From Promethearchaeota archaeon (GTDB lineage Archaea > Asgardarchaeota > Lokiarchaeia > Sigynarchaeales > SOKP01), in contig WJIN01000132.1 in the NCBI GenBank assembly GCA_014730295.1, positions 1 through 25,126 on the forward strand: a stretch of DNA of 25,126 nt, written 5' to 3'. Positions 7,878 through 16,261 of this stretch are shown here, piece after piece. Below the pieces are notes generated by a model. It was not told the DNA's origin. It saw only the letters and a list, made by a program, of their open reading frames with translations, and did no database searches. Made by a program: the position numbers and the translations under genes. Within the stretch, counting starts at the first letter, position 1. Each line of letters begins with the position of its first letter.

Positions 7878-8699
7878 ATGAAAATCTCTGAAATTAAAGA
7901 TCTTGTGTATGAGAAGGAAAAAAACGGAATATGCACCGTCACGCTTAATCAACCAAAGCGTAAGAACGCTATGTCATTCGTGACCTTTTTGGAAATTGAA
8001 AGCGTTTTGGAAGATATGGAAGCAGATAAAAATGCGAAAGTTCTTATCATAACAGGCGCACAAGAGGCAAATGCATTTTCTTCTGGTGGCTATTTTAATA
8101 TGAATATGTATACCTCGGTGCCTAAACATATCATGGACGAGTTAGATCTCCAAGATATTGCGGTTAAACGTCTGTGTATGAAATTATGGGAGTTTTCTAA
8201 ACCCATCATCTTCGCAATTAACGGGCTTGCAGTAGGAGCTGGGTTCACGATGGCGTTAGCGGGAGGCGATTTGATATATATGTCTGAAGATGCCTATATT
8301 GGATTTTATTTTATTCGGCGGGCAGTAATGGCAGAATTTGGGGCTGACTTTCTCCTACCATTTTACGTGGGATTTCAAAAAGCGAAGGAATTACTTTATT
8401 TTGGTAAGAAAATATCTCCTCAAGAAGCATTAGAGTTAGGATTAGTAAATAAAGTCTTGCCTCACGAAAAATTAATACCTTATACGCGGGAACAAGCCAA
8501 AAAGTTGATTCCACCCCAAGGCCCAAGCCTTTCCATTAAATTAATGAAAAAAACTATGCATAGCTATTTTAAAGAGATTCTCTCAAAAACATTGGATCTC
8601 GAAAATCAAGGACTCCGGGAATTAATGAAAACGCACGACTTTAGAGAATCCATGAAATCACTAATTAAAAAAACGGATCCACAATTTAAAGGAAAATAA
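7878..8699 (+). CDS. Crotonase-family protein (enoyl-CoA hydratase/isomerase-like) with atypical active site
   Basis: A 273-residue crotonase fold: ITGAQEANAFSSGGYF (58-73) and INGLAVGAGF (114-123) form the two CoA-thioester oxyanion-hole segments, and the C-terminal SPQEALELGLVNKVLP (180-195) is typical. The residues matching both catalytic glutamates of classical enoyl-CoA hydratase are a Thr (in GFTMAL, near 124) and a Phe (F145). E153, in RRAVMAEFGADFLLP, aligns with the Glu of the RRGIVPEA-type crotonases and isomerases. This suggests a double-bond isomerase or another crotonase reaction rather than standard hydration. Context with acyl-CoA synthetase and dehydrogenase supports acyl-CoA processing. 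The ATG at 7878 lies close behind an AT-rich TATA-like stretch, so the message may be leaderless. Confidence 0.87.
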   Translation: MKISEIKDLVYEKEKNGICTVTLNQPKRKNAMSFVTFLEIESVLEDMEADKNAKVLIITGAQEANAFSSGGYFNMNMYTSVPKHIMDELDLQDIAVKRLCMKLWEFSKPIIFAINGLAVGAGFTMALAGGDLIYMSEDAYIGFYFIRRAVMAEFGADFLLPFYVGFQKAKELLYFGKKISPQEALELGLVNKVLPHEKLIPYTREQAKKLIPPQGPSLSIKLMKKTMHSYFKEILSKTLDLENQGLRELMKTHDFRESMKSLIKKTDPQFKGK

Positions 8700-8869
8700 C
8701 TTAGATAAAAACAATTTGAAATTTTAACTTATAGACAAAAAAGAAATCATCTCATCAAATTCTCAATAGGAAAAGTAAAAATTCTGATGAGGAGTGACTT
8801 TTTGGGATATAGATACGATATCATATTCAATTCCGTTTGCTATAACCGATTATTAAGATTATCAACACT

Positions 8870-9403
8870 TTAAATATGAGTTGGTCGCCCGTGAGAACTT
8901 GGTAGATTGCTTTGTGAATACACAACTTGCCCAAGTACGAATATTGCCTCAAATAGGCTAAATAAGAGTGCGGTCGTATAGAAAGCTGCCTCAAAATTAG
9001 GGAATATCCCGATGATTGTTAGGATCAAGGGAATCTGAAGAGGGATTTCAAGTGAAACCCAGAAAACTAGGGATATAACTTTGCTAGACTTAATTTGATT
9101 GATCGCGGTTTCTTTATTTTCAGGATTCCGTAAGGAAAAGATAATCAATACCCAATTGAGACAAAGAAATATAAGGCTACACAAAAACCAAAAAATATGA
9201 CCTGTGAGACCATATTGATCAAGACCAATTGGTATGAGGGATGCAACAATCACTAAGAGTCCTGATGTGACTACACTCCTAATCCTTCCAAGCTGAGAGA
9301 CTTCAATCTCATCCCTCCCTGTTAAGCTAATAAGAGCTCCAAATCCAACAAAAATACCCGCAATATGGGCTATTCCTATAAATAATTCAATCTCTTCCAA
9401 CAT
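8870..9403 (-). CDS. Five-TM membrane protein, unknown function
   Basis: The 177-residue protein has five predicted membrane helices: about 7-28 (with the glycine-rich HIAGIFVGFGALISL), 44-62, 69-91, 109-132 and 139-161. A charged loop GRDEIEVSQLGRIRS follows the first helix, and the tail is short, polar and His-containing. There is no signal peptide or cofactor motif. It is convergent with the crotonase gene and divergent from CTP synthase. I do not recognise a named family. The first helix and following loop resemble other small bacterial and archaeal membrane proteins of unknown role, but this gives no function. Confidence 0.75.
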   Translation of the reverse strand: MLEEIELFIGIAHIAGIFVGFGALISLTGRDEIEVSQLGRIRSVVTSGLLVIVASLIPIGLDQYGLTGHIFWFLCSLIFLCLNWVLIIFSLRNPENKETAINQIKSSKVISLVFWVSLEIPLQIPLILTIIGIFPNFEAAFYTTALLFSLFEAIFVLGQVVYSQSNLPSSHGRPTHI

Positions 9404-9575
9404 TTTTAACCACTTAAAATTTTATGGTAATATTATGAAAACATCAATTTAAAGATGTTGGAGATCGAAATAGCTCTGCGCAGTTTTATTAATGCATTCT
9501 AAAACTAAATAAAATTTATTAAATCTCTAATGAGTTAATTTTTAAATTGTCTTTTTATTATTATCAATTATTATT

Positions 9576-11279
9576 ATGAATAATAATTTAGAAAAAATGG
9601 AGAATAACGCCAAATTTATTTTTGTGACTGGTGGGGTAATGAGTGGTATTGGAAAGGGCGTTGTTACTGCCAGTTTGGGAAAGATCCTTCAATTTCGTGG
9701 ATTTAATATTTCAGTGGTCAAAATTGATCCTTATTTGAATGTTGATCCTGGAACATTAAATCCTATTGAGCATGGAGAATGTTTTATCACAGAAGAGGTC
9801 TGGGATTTCAAACCTGTACCGGATTCTGATGAACGGATCTATAAGATTAGCGAAATTGATCAAGATTTTGGGACTTATGAACGGTTTTTAGGAATCACAA
9901 TCCATCCTTCCAATAATATTACATCTGGACAAATCTATTTATCCACCATTCTCAGAGAACGAAAAGGGCGATTTCTGGGAAGAACTGTACAACTTATCCC
10001 TCACGTAACTGATATGATCAAACAACGTTTATTCGAGATTGCCAAAAAGGATGATTTAGATGTCTTATTGGTGGAATGTGGAGGGACGGTGGGCGATTTA
10101 GAATCAAGTATCTTTTTAGAAAGCTTTCGACAATTACGCTTAGAACTGCCCAAAAAGAATACTGTCTTTGTCCATGTCACACTTGTTCCATACTCCAAAG
10201 CTGTGGGGCAGCAAAAATCGAAACCAACACAACATTCGGTAAAGCAATTACAGAGCGCAGGACTACAACCAGATATCATAATTGGGAGAAGTGAGGAACC
10301 GCTTGAAGAAGATATACGCAATAAAATTTCACTCTTCTCTAACATTCCCAAAAAAGCAGTCGTATCTAACCCCGATTTAGATAATATTTATGAATTACCT
10401 TTACTGTTTGAAAAACATAAATTGGGTGACTTGCTCTGTGAAACCCTCGATCTAAAAGCAAAATTAGTATCATATAGTGAAATAACGAACTTTTCCGAAT
10501 GGAAAAAAACCGTAGAAGTATTTAGAAATGCCGATAAGAAAATTAAGATCGGGATGCCCGGCAAATATTTCAATATCACAGATTCATATATCTCCATTAA
10601 TGACGCATTGGAGCATGCTGCTGCCCATCAAGGCTATAAAACAGACTTGAAGATGATCAATATTGATTCTGATACAGATATCGAGGCACAATTAGAAGAT
10701 TGCGACGGTATCCTGTTAACTCCGGGATTCGGGGAAAGAGCGGTTGAGGGGATGATAGAAAGTGCCCTCTATGCGATGGAACATAAGGTACCCTTTCTGG
10801 GGATTTGCTTCGGGGCACAGTTATTTTTCGTTGCCTTCTGCAGGAAATATCTGGGTTTAAAAGAGGCGAACTCCACCGAAATTAATCCCGATACTCCCCA
10901 TCCCGTCATAGATCTCCTGGAAAGTCAAAAGCAAGTGTCAGAAAAAGGTGGTACTATGCGATTGGGAGGATTAAAAGTATTTATTAAGGAAGGAACTAAA
11001 TTATACGATGCTTATCAAAAAAAAGAGGTCGTGGAACGCTTTCGACATAGGTATCATATTAAAAACGAATATATTTCACGAGAAGCAAAAGAAAAGGGAA
11101 TCCGAATATCAAGCACGGACGAATCTGGAACGATAATAAATAGTATTGAATTAGACAGACCAGATCATTGGATGGTGGGCACTCAGTTTCACCCAGAATT
11201 TAAAAGCGCCCCATTTAACCCTTCACCCGTTTATTCAGCGTTTATTGAGGCCGCAATTAATAATAAAAATAAAATTTAA
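9576..11279 (+). CDS. pyrG: CTP synthase (glutamine-hydrolysing) with an insertion in the synthetase domain
   Basis: A 567-residue CTP synthase making CTP from UTP, ATP and glutamine, the last step of pyrimidine nucleotide synthesis. The synthetase half has the P-loop GGVMSGIGKGVV (19-30), DPYLNVDPGT (51-60), VECGGTVGD with metal ligand E168 (167-174), and the UTP-contact segment KSKPTQHS (214-221). The class I glutaminase has C411 in GICFGAQ, then H539 and E541 in QFHPE, so the triad is complete. The usual DGAETDLD segment before YERF is replaced by about 24 residues (73-97), a net gain of about 16. D97 keeps the metal-binding Asp position. The PGGFG motif is one Gly short (TPGFGER). A second ATG at 9597 is possible. 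The gene sits 390 bases upstream of two carbamoyl-phosphate synthetase operons. Confidence 0.96.
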   Translation: MNNNLEKMENNAKFIFVTGGVMSGIGKGVVTASLGKILQFRGFNISVVKIDPYLNVDPGTLNPIEHGECFITEEVWDFKPVPDSDERIYKISEIDQDFGTYERFLGITIHPSNNITSGQIYLSTILRERKGRFLGRTVQLIPHVTDMIKQRLFEIAKKDDLDVLLVECGGTVGDLESSIFLESFRQLRLELPKKNTVFVHVTLVPYSKAVGQQKSKPTQHSVKQLQSAGLQPDIIIGRSEEPLEEDIRNKISLFSNIPKKAVVSNPDLDNIYELPLLFEKHKLGDLLCETLDLKAKLVSYSEITNFSEWKKTVEVFRNADKKIKIGMPGKYFNITDSYISINDALEHAAAHQGYKTDLKMINIDSDTDIEAQLEDCDGILLTPGFGERAVEGMIESALYAMEHKVPFLGICFGAQLFFVAFCRKYLGLKEANSTEINPDTPHPVIDLLESQKQVSEKGGTMRLGGLKVFIKEGTKLYDAYQKKEVVERFRHRYHIKNEYISREAKEKGIRISSTDESGTIINSIELDRPDHWMVGTQFHPEFKSAPFNPSPVYSAFIEAAINNKNKI

Positions 11280-11669
11280 TCTTAGAATCGTATATTTACC
11301 GAAAATATCCACCAAAAAAGAGAACAAATTCACAAGATGAATTGAAGAGGTCTTTAATCGAAGAAATTACTCTTTTTCATCATATAATCAATTAGGGAGT
11401 AATTCAGCATAATAAAATTCCTAACAACAACTAAATTCATGGATTGAGACCGGGAAGAAAAGATTGCCTATTATATATTTACCTCCTTCATAAATTATTC
11501 AAATCTTTCCTGATTAAATTTCATTCTATTTTTTCATAGGATTTAATCATTTAAAATAATGAATTATAATCCAAAATCGGGCATCTTACTATGTTAATAA
11601 AAAAAATTAGTTAAAAATTTTAGAAATCCATCACTAGCCAATTAAACAGATATTAAAAAGACGACTAAT
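11280..11669. other. Intergenic region between pyrG and carA1
   Basis: These 390 bases contain no open frame of note, no tRNA and no strong hairpin. Short T-runs near 11370 could end the pyrG transcript. The last 60 bases before ATG 11670 are very AT-rich, with TTAAAAATTTTAG around 11610-11622 as a possible TATA region for carA1. No pyrimidine-responsive leader or attenuator is apparent. Confidence 0.45.
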
Positions 11670-12803
11670 ATGGAATATAAAGACGAGCGCCCAGCTATAT
11701 TAATGCTAAAAGACGGTCGTTATTTCGAGGGTATAGGATTTGGTGCAACCAAAATTGTCACTGGCGAATTAGTCTTTAACACCATCACAGGAGCGGGATA
11801 TAATGAAACATTGACCGATCCTTCATATCAAGGACAAATTGTTACGATGACTCACCCATTAGTGGGGAATTATGGCGTACCTCCGTGGGAGAAGGATGTA
11901 AATGGATTAATTAAATATTTCGAGTCTGATTCGATTAAAGTGAGCGGATTCCTAGTAAATGAATGTTGTAAACATCCTCATCATTATGAAAGTATAAAAA
12001 CCTTAGATGAATTTTTAAGAGAAGAAGATGTCCCTGGGATTGAATGGATAGATACTCGAGCCATAACAAAAATCTTAAGGGAAGAAGGAGTGCAAGTGGG
12101 ATTGATAGCGGTGTATGATGCAGAAGAAACACCAGATATAGACGAGCTAAAACAAATTATAATTGAGGCCAAAGATCCCAACCTCCGACATTTAGCAAGT
12201 GAAGTTTCTACTAAAGAAGTGCAGAAATTCTCTCCAGAAAACCCTAATGGCAGAGCGGTGATATTAGATCTGGGAGTGAAATACAGCATTATCCGCAATT
12301 TATTGCAACGTAATATTGAAGTAATTTTAGTCCCCTATGATCATTCCTATTCACAGATAATGGATTACAAACCAGACGGAGTTCTTATTTCTAATGGTCC
12401 TGGCGATCCAAAATTATATACAAAGGCAGTTGATGTTGGAAAAAAATTAATTGCTAATGACATTCCCACATTCGGAATATGTTTAGGGAATCAAATCCTC
12501 GGCATAGCGGCGGGAGGAGATTCCTATAAATTAAAATACGGACATCGAGGTGGAAATAAAACAGTAATTAATCCCGATACAGAGAAGTGTTATATCACCT
12601 CCCAAAATCACGGATATTGTATACAAGATTTTGAAAAGAGTGGATTTATTGAATTTCTCAGAAACATCGATGATAATTCCAATGAAGGGATAGTCCACCA
12701 GACTAAACCCATATTTGCTGTTCAATTCCATCCAGAAGCTTCACCTGGACCGCTCGATTCAACCTATTTATTCGATAAATTTACCAAACTTATGGAGTTA
12801 TAA
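11670..12803 (+). CDS. carA: Carbamoyl-phosphate synthase small subunit, active glutaminase (copy 1)
   Basis: The 377-residue glutaminase subunit that releases ammonia from glutamine and channels it to CarB. The N-terminal CarA domain (about 8-150) is followed by a class I glutamine amidotransferase domain (about 195-377). SNGPGDP (241-247), FGICLGNQ with nucleophile C271 and glutamine-contacting Q275, the SQNHGY segment (311-316), and FHPEASPGP with H354 and E356 complete a canonical active site. Phrases such as NEGIVHQTKPIFAVQFHPE resemble eukaryotic CAD/CPS1 more than E. coli CarA. The stop codon lies two bases before carB1, and GGAG near 12794 within its end serves as ribosome binding site for carB1. 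Product enters pyrimidine (and possibly arginine) synthesis. Confidence 0.96.
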   Translation: MEYKDERPAILMLKDGRYFEGIGFGATKIVTGELVFNTITGAGYNETLTDPSYQGQIVTMTHPLVGNYGVPPWEKDVNGLIKYFESDSIKVSGFLVNECCKHPHHYESIKTLDEFLREEDVPGIEWIDTRAITKILREEGVQVGLIAVYDAEETPDIDELKQIIIEAKDPNLRHLASEVSTKEVQKFSPENPNGRAVILDLGVKYSIIRNLLQRNIEVILVPYDHSYSQIMDYKPDGVLISNGPGDPKLYTKAVDVGKKLIANDIPTFGICLGNQILGIAAGGDSYKLKYGHRGGNKTVINPDTEKCYITSQNHGYCIQDFEKSGFIEFLRNIDDNSNEGIVHQTKPIFAVQFHPEASPGPLDSTYLFDKFTKLMEL

Positions 12804-12805
12804 AA

Positions 12806-15800
12806 ATGCCGTTAGATAAAACCATTAAAAAGGCTCTAGTGGTGGGTTCTGGAGGGATACGTATTGGACAAGCCGGAGAGTTTGATTATTCTGGTTCTCA
12901 AGTGCTAAAGGCACTTCAAGAAGAAGGGATAGAGACTATTCTTATCAATCCTAATATTGCAACAATCCAAACAGATCCAGAACTTTCTGATAAAGTCTAT
13001 TTGCTCCCAATTAATGTACAATATGTAGAGGAGGTGATAAAAAAAGAGAAACCTGACGGCATTCTCTTATCTTTTGGAGGTCAAACAGCATTAAACGTAG
13101 GGGTTGAACTAAAAGAGTTAGGAATATTGGAGAAATATAATGTTAGGGTATTAGGGACTCCCATAGGAGCGATACAGAAAACGGAAGATAGAGATCTATT
13201 TGTTAAGGCAATGGAGGAATCGAAGGCTCCTGTATGCAAAAGTAAGGCTGTGAATAGCTTCCCTGAGGCGAAAAAAGCAGCAGTAGAATTTGGCTTTCCA
13301 CTAATGATTCGAGTTGCATATACCTTGGGAGGTAGAGGTTCGGGCATTGCTTCCAATATGAATGAATTCGAGAAAATGGCTCGTCGAGGCTTGGCTCAAT
13401 CACGCATAAGTCAGATTTTAATTGAAGAGAGTGTGTGGGGATGGAAAGAGGTTGAATATGAAGTTGTTCGAGATGCGGCTGATAATTGCTTTATTAACTG
13501 TAATATGGAAAATTTTGATCCCGTTGGTATCCATACAGGAGAAAGTATCGTTGTAGCTCCTTCGCAAACACTTACAAACGAAGAATATCATATGCTTCGA
13601 TCTGCTTCAGTCCGAATCATTCGGAATTTAGGAATTATTGGCGAATGCAATATTCAATACGCATTAAATCCGAAATCAAAAGAGTTCCGAGTAATCGAGG
13701 TAAATGCGCGATTATCCCGCTCTTCAGCTCTGGCCTCAAAAGCAACCGGCTATCCTCTTGCATATATCGCCGCGAAATTAGCCATAGGTTATAATCTTCC
13801 AGAACTTAAAAATAAAATAACGGGGATCACTACCGCTTGTTTTGAACCTGCTTTAGATTATCTTGTTTTGAAAATCCCGCGCTGGGATCTAACGAAATTC
13901 CATAGAGTAGACAGGCATATTGGAAGTCAAATGAAAAGTGTGGGTGAAGTGATGGCAATCGGGCGAACCTTTGAAGAGGTCTTGCAGAAAGCAATACGTA
14001 TGTTAGATATCGGAATGAAGGGCGTTGTCGCAAATGATTTAGAGCCCATCGAAGATATTAATGAATTAAAATATAATTTGCAAAATCCTACGGATCTGCG
14101 TGTGTTCAGGTTGGTGGAGGCACTAAAAAAGGGCTTGAGTATTGATGAGATATATCAGATTTCGCGAGTAGACAAATGGTTCCTATATAAAATTAGAAAT
14201 ATTATAGATATCGAGAATAATCTCAAAACACTGAAAATATTAGAGTCAAGTGATAAAGAGAAAAGATATATTTTAAGACGTGCCAAGCGATTTGGCTTTT
14301 CTGATGGACAAATTGGAAAAATCCTGGGTGTAGATTCCATTAAAATACGTAATCTCCGTAAGAAATATAATATTGAGCCTTATGTAAAACGTATCGATAC
14401 ACTTGCCGCTGAATGGCCCGCAATTACGAATTACCTTTATCTAACCTATAGCGCCTCTGAGCATGACATCGACTTTAATGAGGAGAGAGAAAAAAACCTC
14501 AAAAAGATAATAGTATTGGGGAGCGGTACCTACAGAATAGGGGCTTCTGTGGAATTCGATTGGGGTTCAGTAAATTGTTTATGGGGACTTAAAAACCAAG
14601 GGATCGACCAAGCAATTATTATTAACTATAATCCCGAGACAGTTTCCACGGATTTTGATGTATCAGACAAGTTATACTTTGAGGAACTTTCTGGGGAACG
14701 TGTGTTAGATATTGCGGAATTAGAAATGGCAGATGGGGTCGTAGTTTCAGTTGGAGGTCAGATCGCCAACAATCTTGCTGCTAAGTTTTCGAAATATTCG
14801 GAATTTTTCCGTAAAACCGGTATTAATATTTTAGGGACGCACGGATCTCGTATAGATATGGCGGAAGATAGGAGTAAATTCAGCTCATTGTTGGATCAAC
14901 TAGATATTAAACAACCGGAATGGAGAGCCCTTACTACGAAATCAGAAGCTCTTAAATTTGCTGATGTTGTTGGCTATCCTGTTTTAGTCCGTCCATCGTA
15001 TGTTCTTAGCGGTGCCGCGATGCGCGTGTGTTATGATGAAAAGACATTGAAAGATACTCTCGATTTGGCAGCATCCGTGTCACAAGAATATCCTGTTGTT
15101 ATTACCAAGTTTTTTACAAATGCACGAGAGGTAGAATGCGACGGAGTATGTGATGGAAAAAATGTGTTTATTGGGGCAATCGTTGAACATATCGAGAATG
15201 CGGGAATTCATTCCGGAGATGCTACCATGAGTATACCGCCCTTCACAATTCCTCAAAATGTAATTGACATTATTAAAGATTATACCAGACGCATCGCATT
15301 GGCATTAAAAATTCGAGGGCCTTTTAATGTACAATATTTAGTAAAGAACGGTGATGTTTTCGTAATCGAATGCAACTTACGTTCGAGTCGAAGTATGCCT
15401 TATGTATCGAAAACCCGCGGTATAAACCTTATGAGGCTTGCCGCGGAAGTTATAATGGGAAATGAAATTCCCGAACGATTGTTGAATTTACCTTATGGAA
15501 ATTATGTCTCGATTAAGGCACCGATGTTCTCATTCATTCGGTTGGATAAAGCTGACCCTATACTTTCTGTGGAGATGGCGAGCACGGGAGAGGTGGCATG
15601 TATGGGAGATGATTTCTCTGACGCGCTAATAAAAGCATTAGAAGCCACAGAGCGAAATATTCCTGTTCATGGGGGTAACGTACTTATCTCCGTAGCGGGA
15701 GATCAATTAAAAAAAGAGATCATCCCGATAGCCAATAAGCTTAAAAATATGGGTTTTACATTATTCGCTACAGATGATACGGCTCAAGCATTACGAAATA

Positions 15801-16117
15801 ATGATCTTTATTCAGTGAAATTATATAAAGTCCATGAATACGGAAAAGAGCCTAATATAATCGGTTGTTTACAAAACGGTGCGATTGATCTGGTTATCAA
15901 TATACCACTTCCGACCTCTCAAGAAGATAAATTTCGACAAATAATAGAGGATGAATATACTATACGGAGGATGGCAGTGGATTATAATGTTCCGGTAATT
16001 ATTAACATTGAATTAGCCCGAGCATTAGTAGATGCTATAGAAGAGGTAAGAAGAAGAAAACCTCAAATAAAGGCTTTAAATGAATATCATGAAACCTTAA
16101 AAGAAGTATATTGGTAA
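12806..16117 (+). CDS. carB: Carbamoyl-phosphate synthase large subunit (copy 1)
   Basis: The 1103-residue synthetase subunit has two homologous ATP-grasp halves. The carboxyphosphate half (1-400) has GQAGEFDYSGSQ (21-32), LGGRGSG (174-180) and EVNARLSRSS with E298, N300 and R302. An oligomerisation region follows (about 400-550), then the carbamoyl-phosphate half beginning with GSGTYRIGASVEFDWGSV (572-589). A C-terminal MGS-like allosteric domain (about 950-1103) contains LFATDDT and DLVINIPLP. It makes carbamoyl phosphate from bicarbonate, two ATP and ammonia channelled from CarA. Diagnostic phrases (NARLSRSSALASKATGYPLAY, IPRWDLTKF, NYNPETVSTD, TNYLYLTY) match eukaryotic CAD/CPS1 and Bacteroidetes enzymes better than E. 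coli CarB. It is two bases downstream of carA1. Confidence 0.97.
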   Translation: MPLDKTIKKALVVGSGGIRIGQAGEFDYSGSQVLKALQEEGIETILINPNIATIQTDPELSDKVYLLPINVQYVEEVIKKEKPDGILLSFGGQTALNVGVELKELGILEKYNVRVLGTPIGAIQKTEDRDLFVKAMEESKAPVCKSKAVNSFPEAKKAAVEFGFPLMIRVAYTLGGRGSGIASNMNEFEKMARRGLAQSRISQILIEESVWGWKEVEYEVVRDAADNCFINCNMENFDPVGIHTGESIVVAPSQTLTNEEYHMLRSASVRIIRNLGIIGECNIQYALNPKSKEFRVIEVNARLSRSSALASKATGYPLAYIAAKLAIGYNLPELKNKITGITTACFEPALDYLVLKIPRWDLTKFHRVDRHIGSQMKSVGEVMAIGRTFEEVLQKAIRMLDIGMKGVVANDLEPIEDINELKYNLQNPTDLRVFRLVEALKKGLSIDEIYQISRVDKWFLYKIRNIIDIENNLKTLKILESSDKEKRYILRRAKRFGFSDGQIGKILGVDSIKIRNLRKKYNIEPYVKRIDTLAAEWPAITNYLYLTYSASEHDIDFNEEREKNLKKIIVLGSGTYRIGASVEFDWGSVNCLWGLKNQGIDQAIIINYNPETVSTDFDVSDKLYFEELSGERVLDIAELEMADGVVVSVGGQIANNLAAKFSKYSEFFRKTGINILGTHGSRIDMAEDRSKFSSLLDQLDIKQPEWRALTTKSEALKFADVVGYPVLVRPSYVLSGAAMRVCYDEKTLKDTLDLAASVSQEYPVVITKFFTNAREVECDGVCDGKNVFIGAIVEHIENAGIHSGDATMSIPPFTIPQNVIDIIKDYTRRIALALKIRGPFNVQYLVKNGDVFVIECNLRSSRSMPYVSKTRGINLMRLAAEVIMGNEIPERLLNLPYGNYVSIKAPMFSFIRLDKADPILSVEMASTGEVACMGDDFSDALIKALEATERNIPVHGGNVLISVAGDQLKKEIIPIANKLKNMGFTLFATDDTAQALRNNDLYSVKLYKVHEYGKEPNIIGCLQNGAIDLVINIPLPTSQEDKFRQIIEDEYTIRRMAVDYNVPVIINIELARALVDAIEEVRRRKPQIKALNEYHETLKEVYW
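15455..15507 (+). repeat. 53-bp exact direct repeat shared with carB2 (copy in carB1)
   Basis: Bases 15455-15507 (residues from M884, MGNEIPERLLNLPYGNY plus part of the next Val) are identical to 20048-20100 in carB2, including every wobble base. Codons just outside differ (ATA/ATT before, GTC/GTT after). This suggests a gene-conversion tract. Confidence 0.85.
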
Positions 16118-16136
16118 AATATCAATAATGTGAAAA

Positions 16137-16154
16137 ATTTTTAATTTATTTTTT
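16137..16154 (+). terminator. T-rich terminator after carB1
   Basis: A T5 run and a T6 run (16149-16154) in an AT-rich stretch 20-37 bases after the carB1 stop resemble archaeal intrinsic terminators. With the TATA-like element at 16218 they suggest that carA1B1 and carA2B2 are separate transcription units. Confidence 0.4.
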
Positions 16155-16217
16155 GTCCTTAATTCTGATCTACTTCTTATTTAGTCTCTATTATCAATAC
16201 TAAGATAGCTTAATTAG

Positions 16218-16229
16218 TTATATATAATT
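16218..16229 (+). promoter_or_regulatory. Putative TATA box of the carA2B2 operon
   Basis: TTATATATAATT lies 33-44 bases before ATG 16262. This spacing is suitable for an archaeal TATA box with a very short leader. The 144-base spacer between the two operons has room for no other gene. Confidence 0.4.
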
Positions 16230-16261
16230 ATATTAAGAAAAATAAATTATCGCCTTTTATT

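Noticed and set aside
14270..14380. Helix-turn-helix-like segment (FSDGQIGKILG...) in CarB1, also in CarB2
   Set aside because: The same segment occurs in the oligomerisation domain of ordinary CarB proteins; it is not an added DNA-binding domain.
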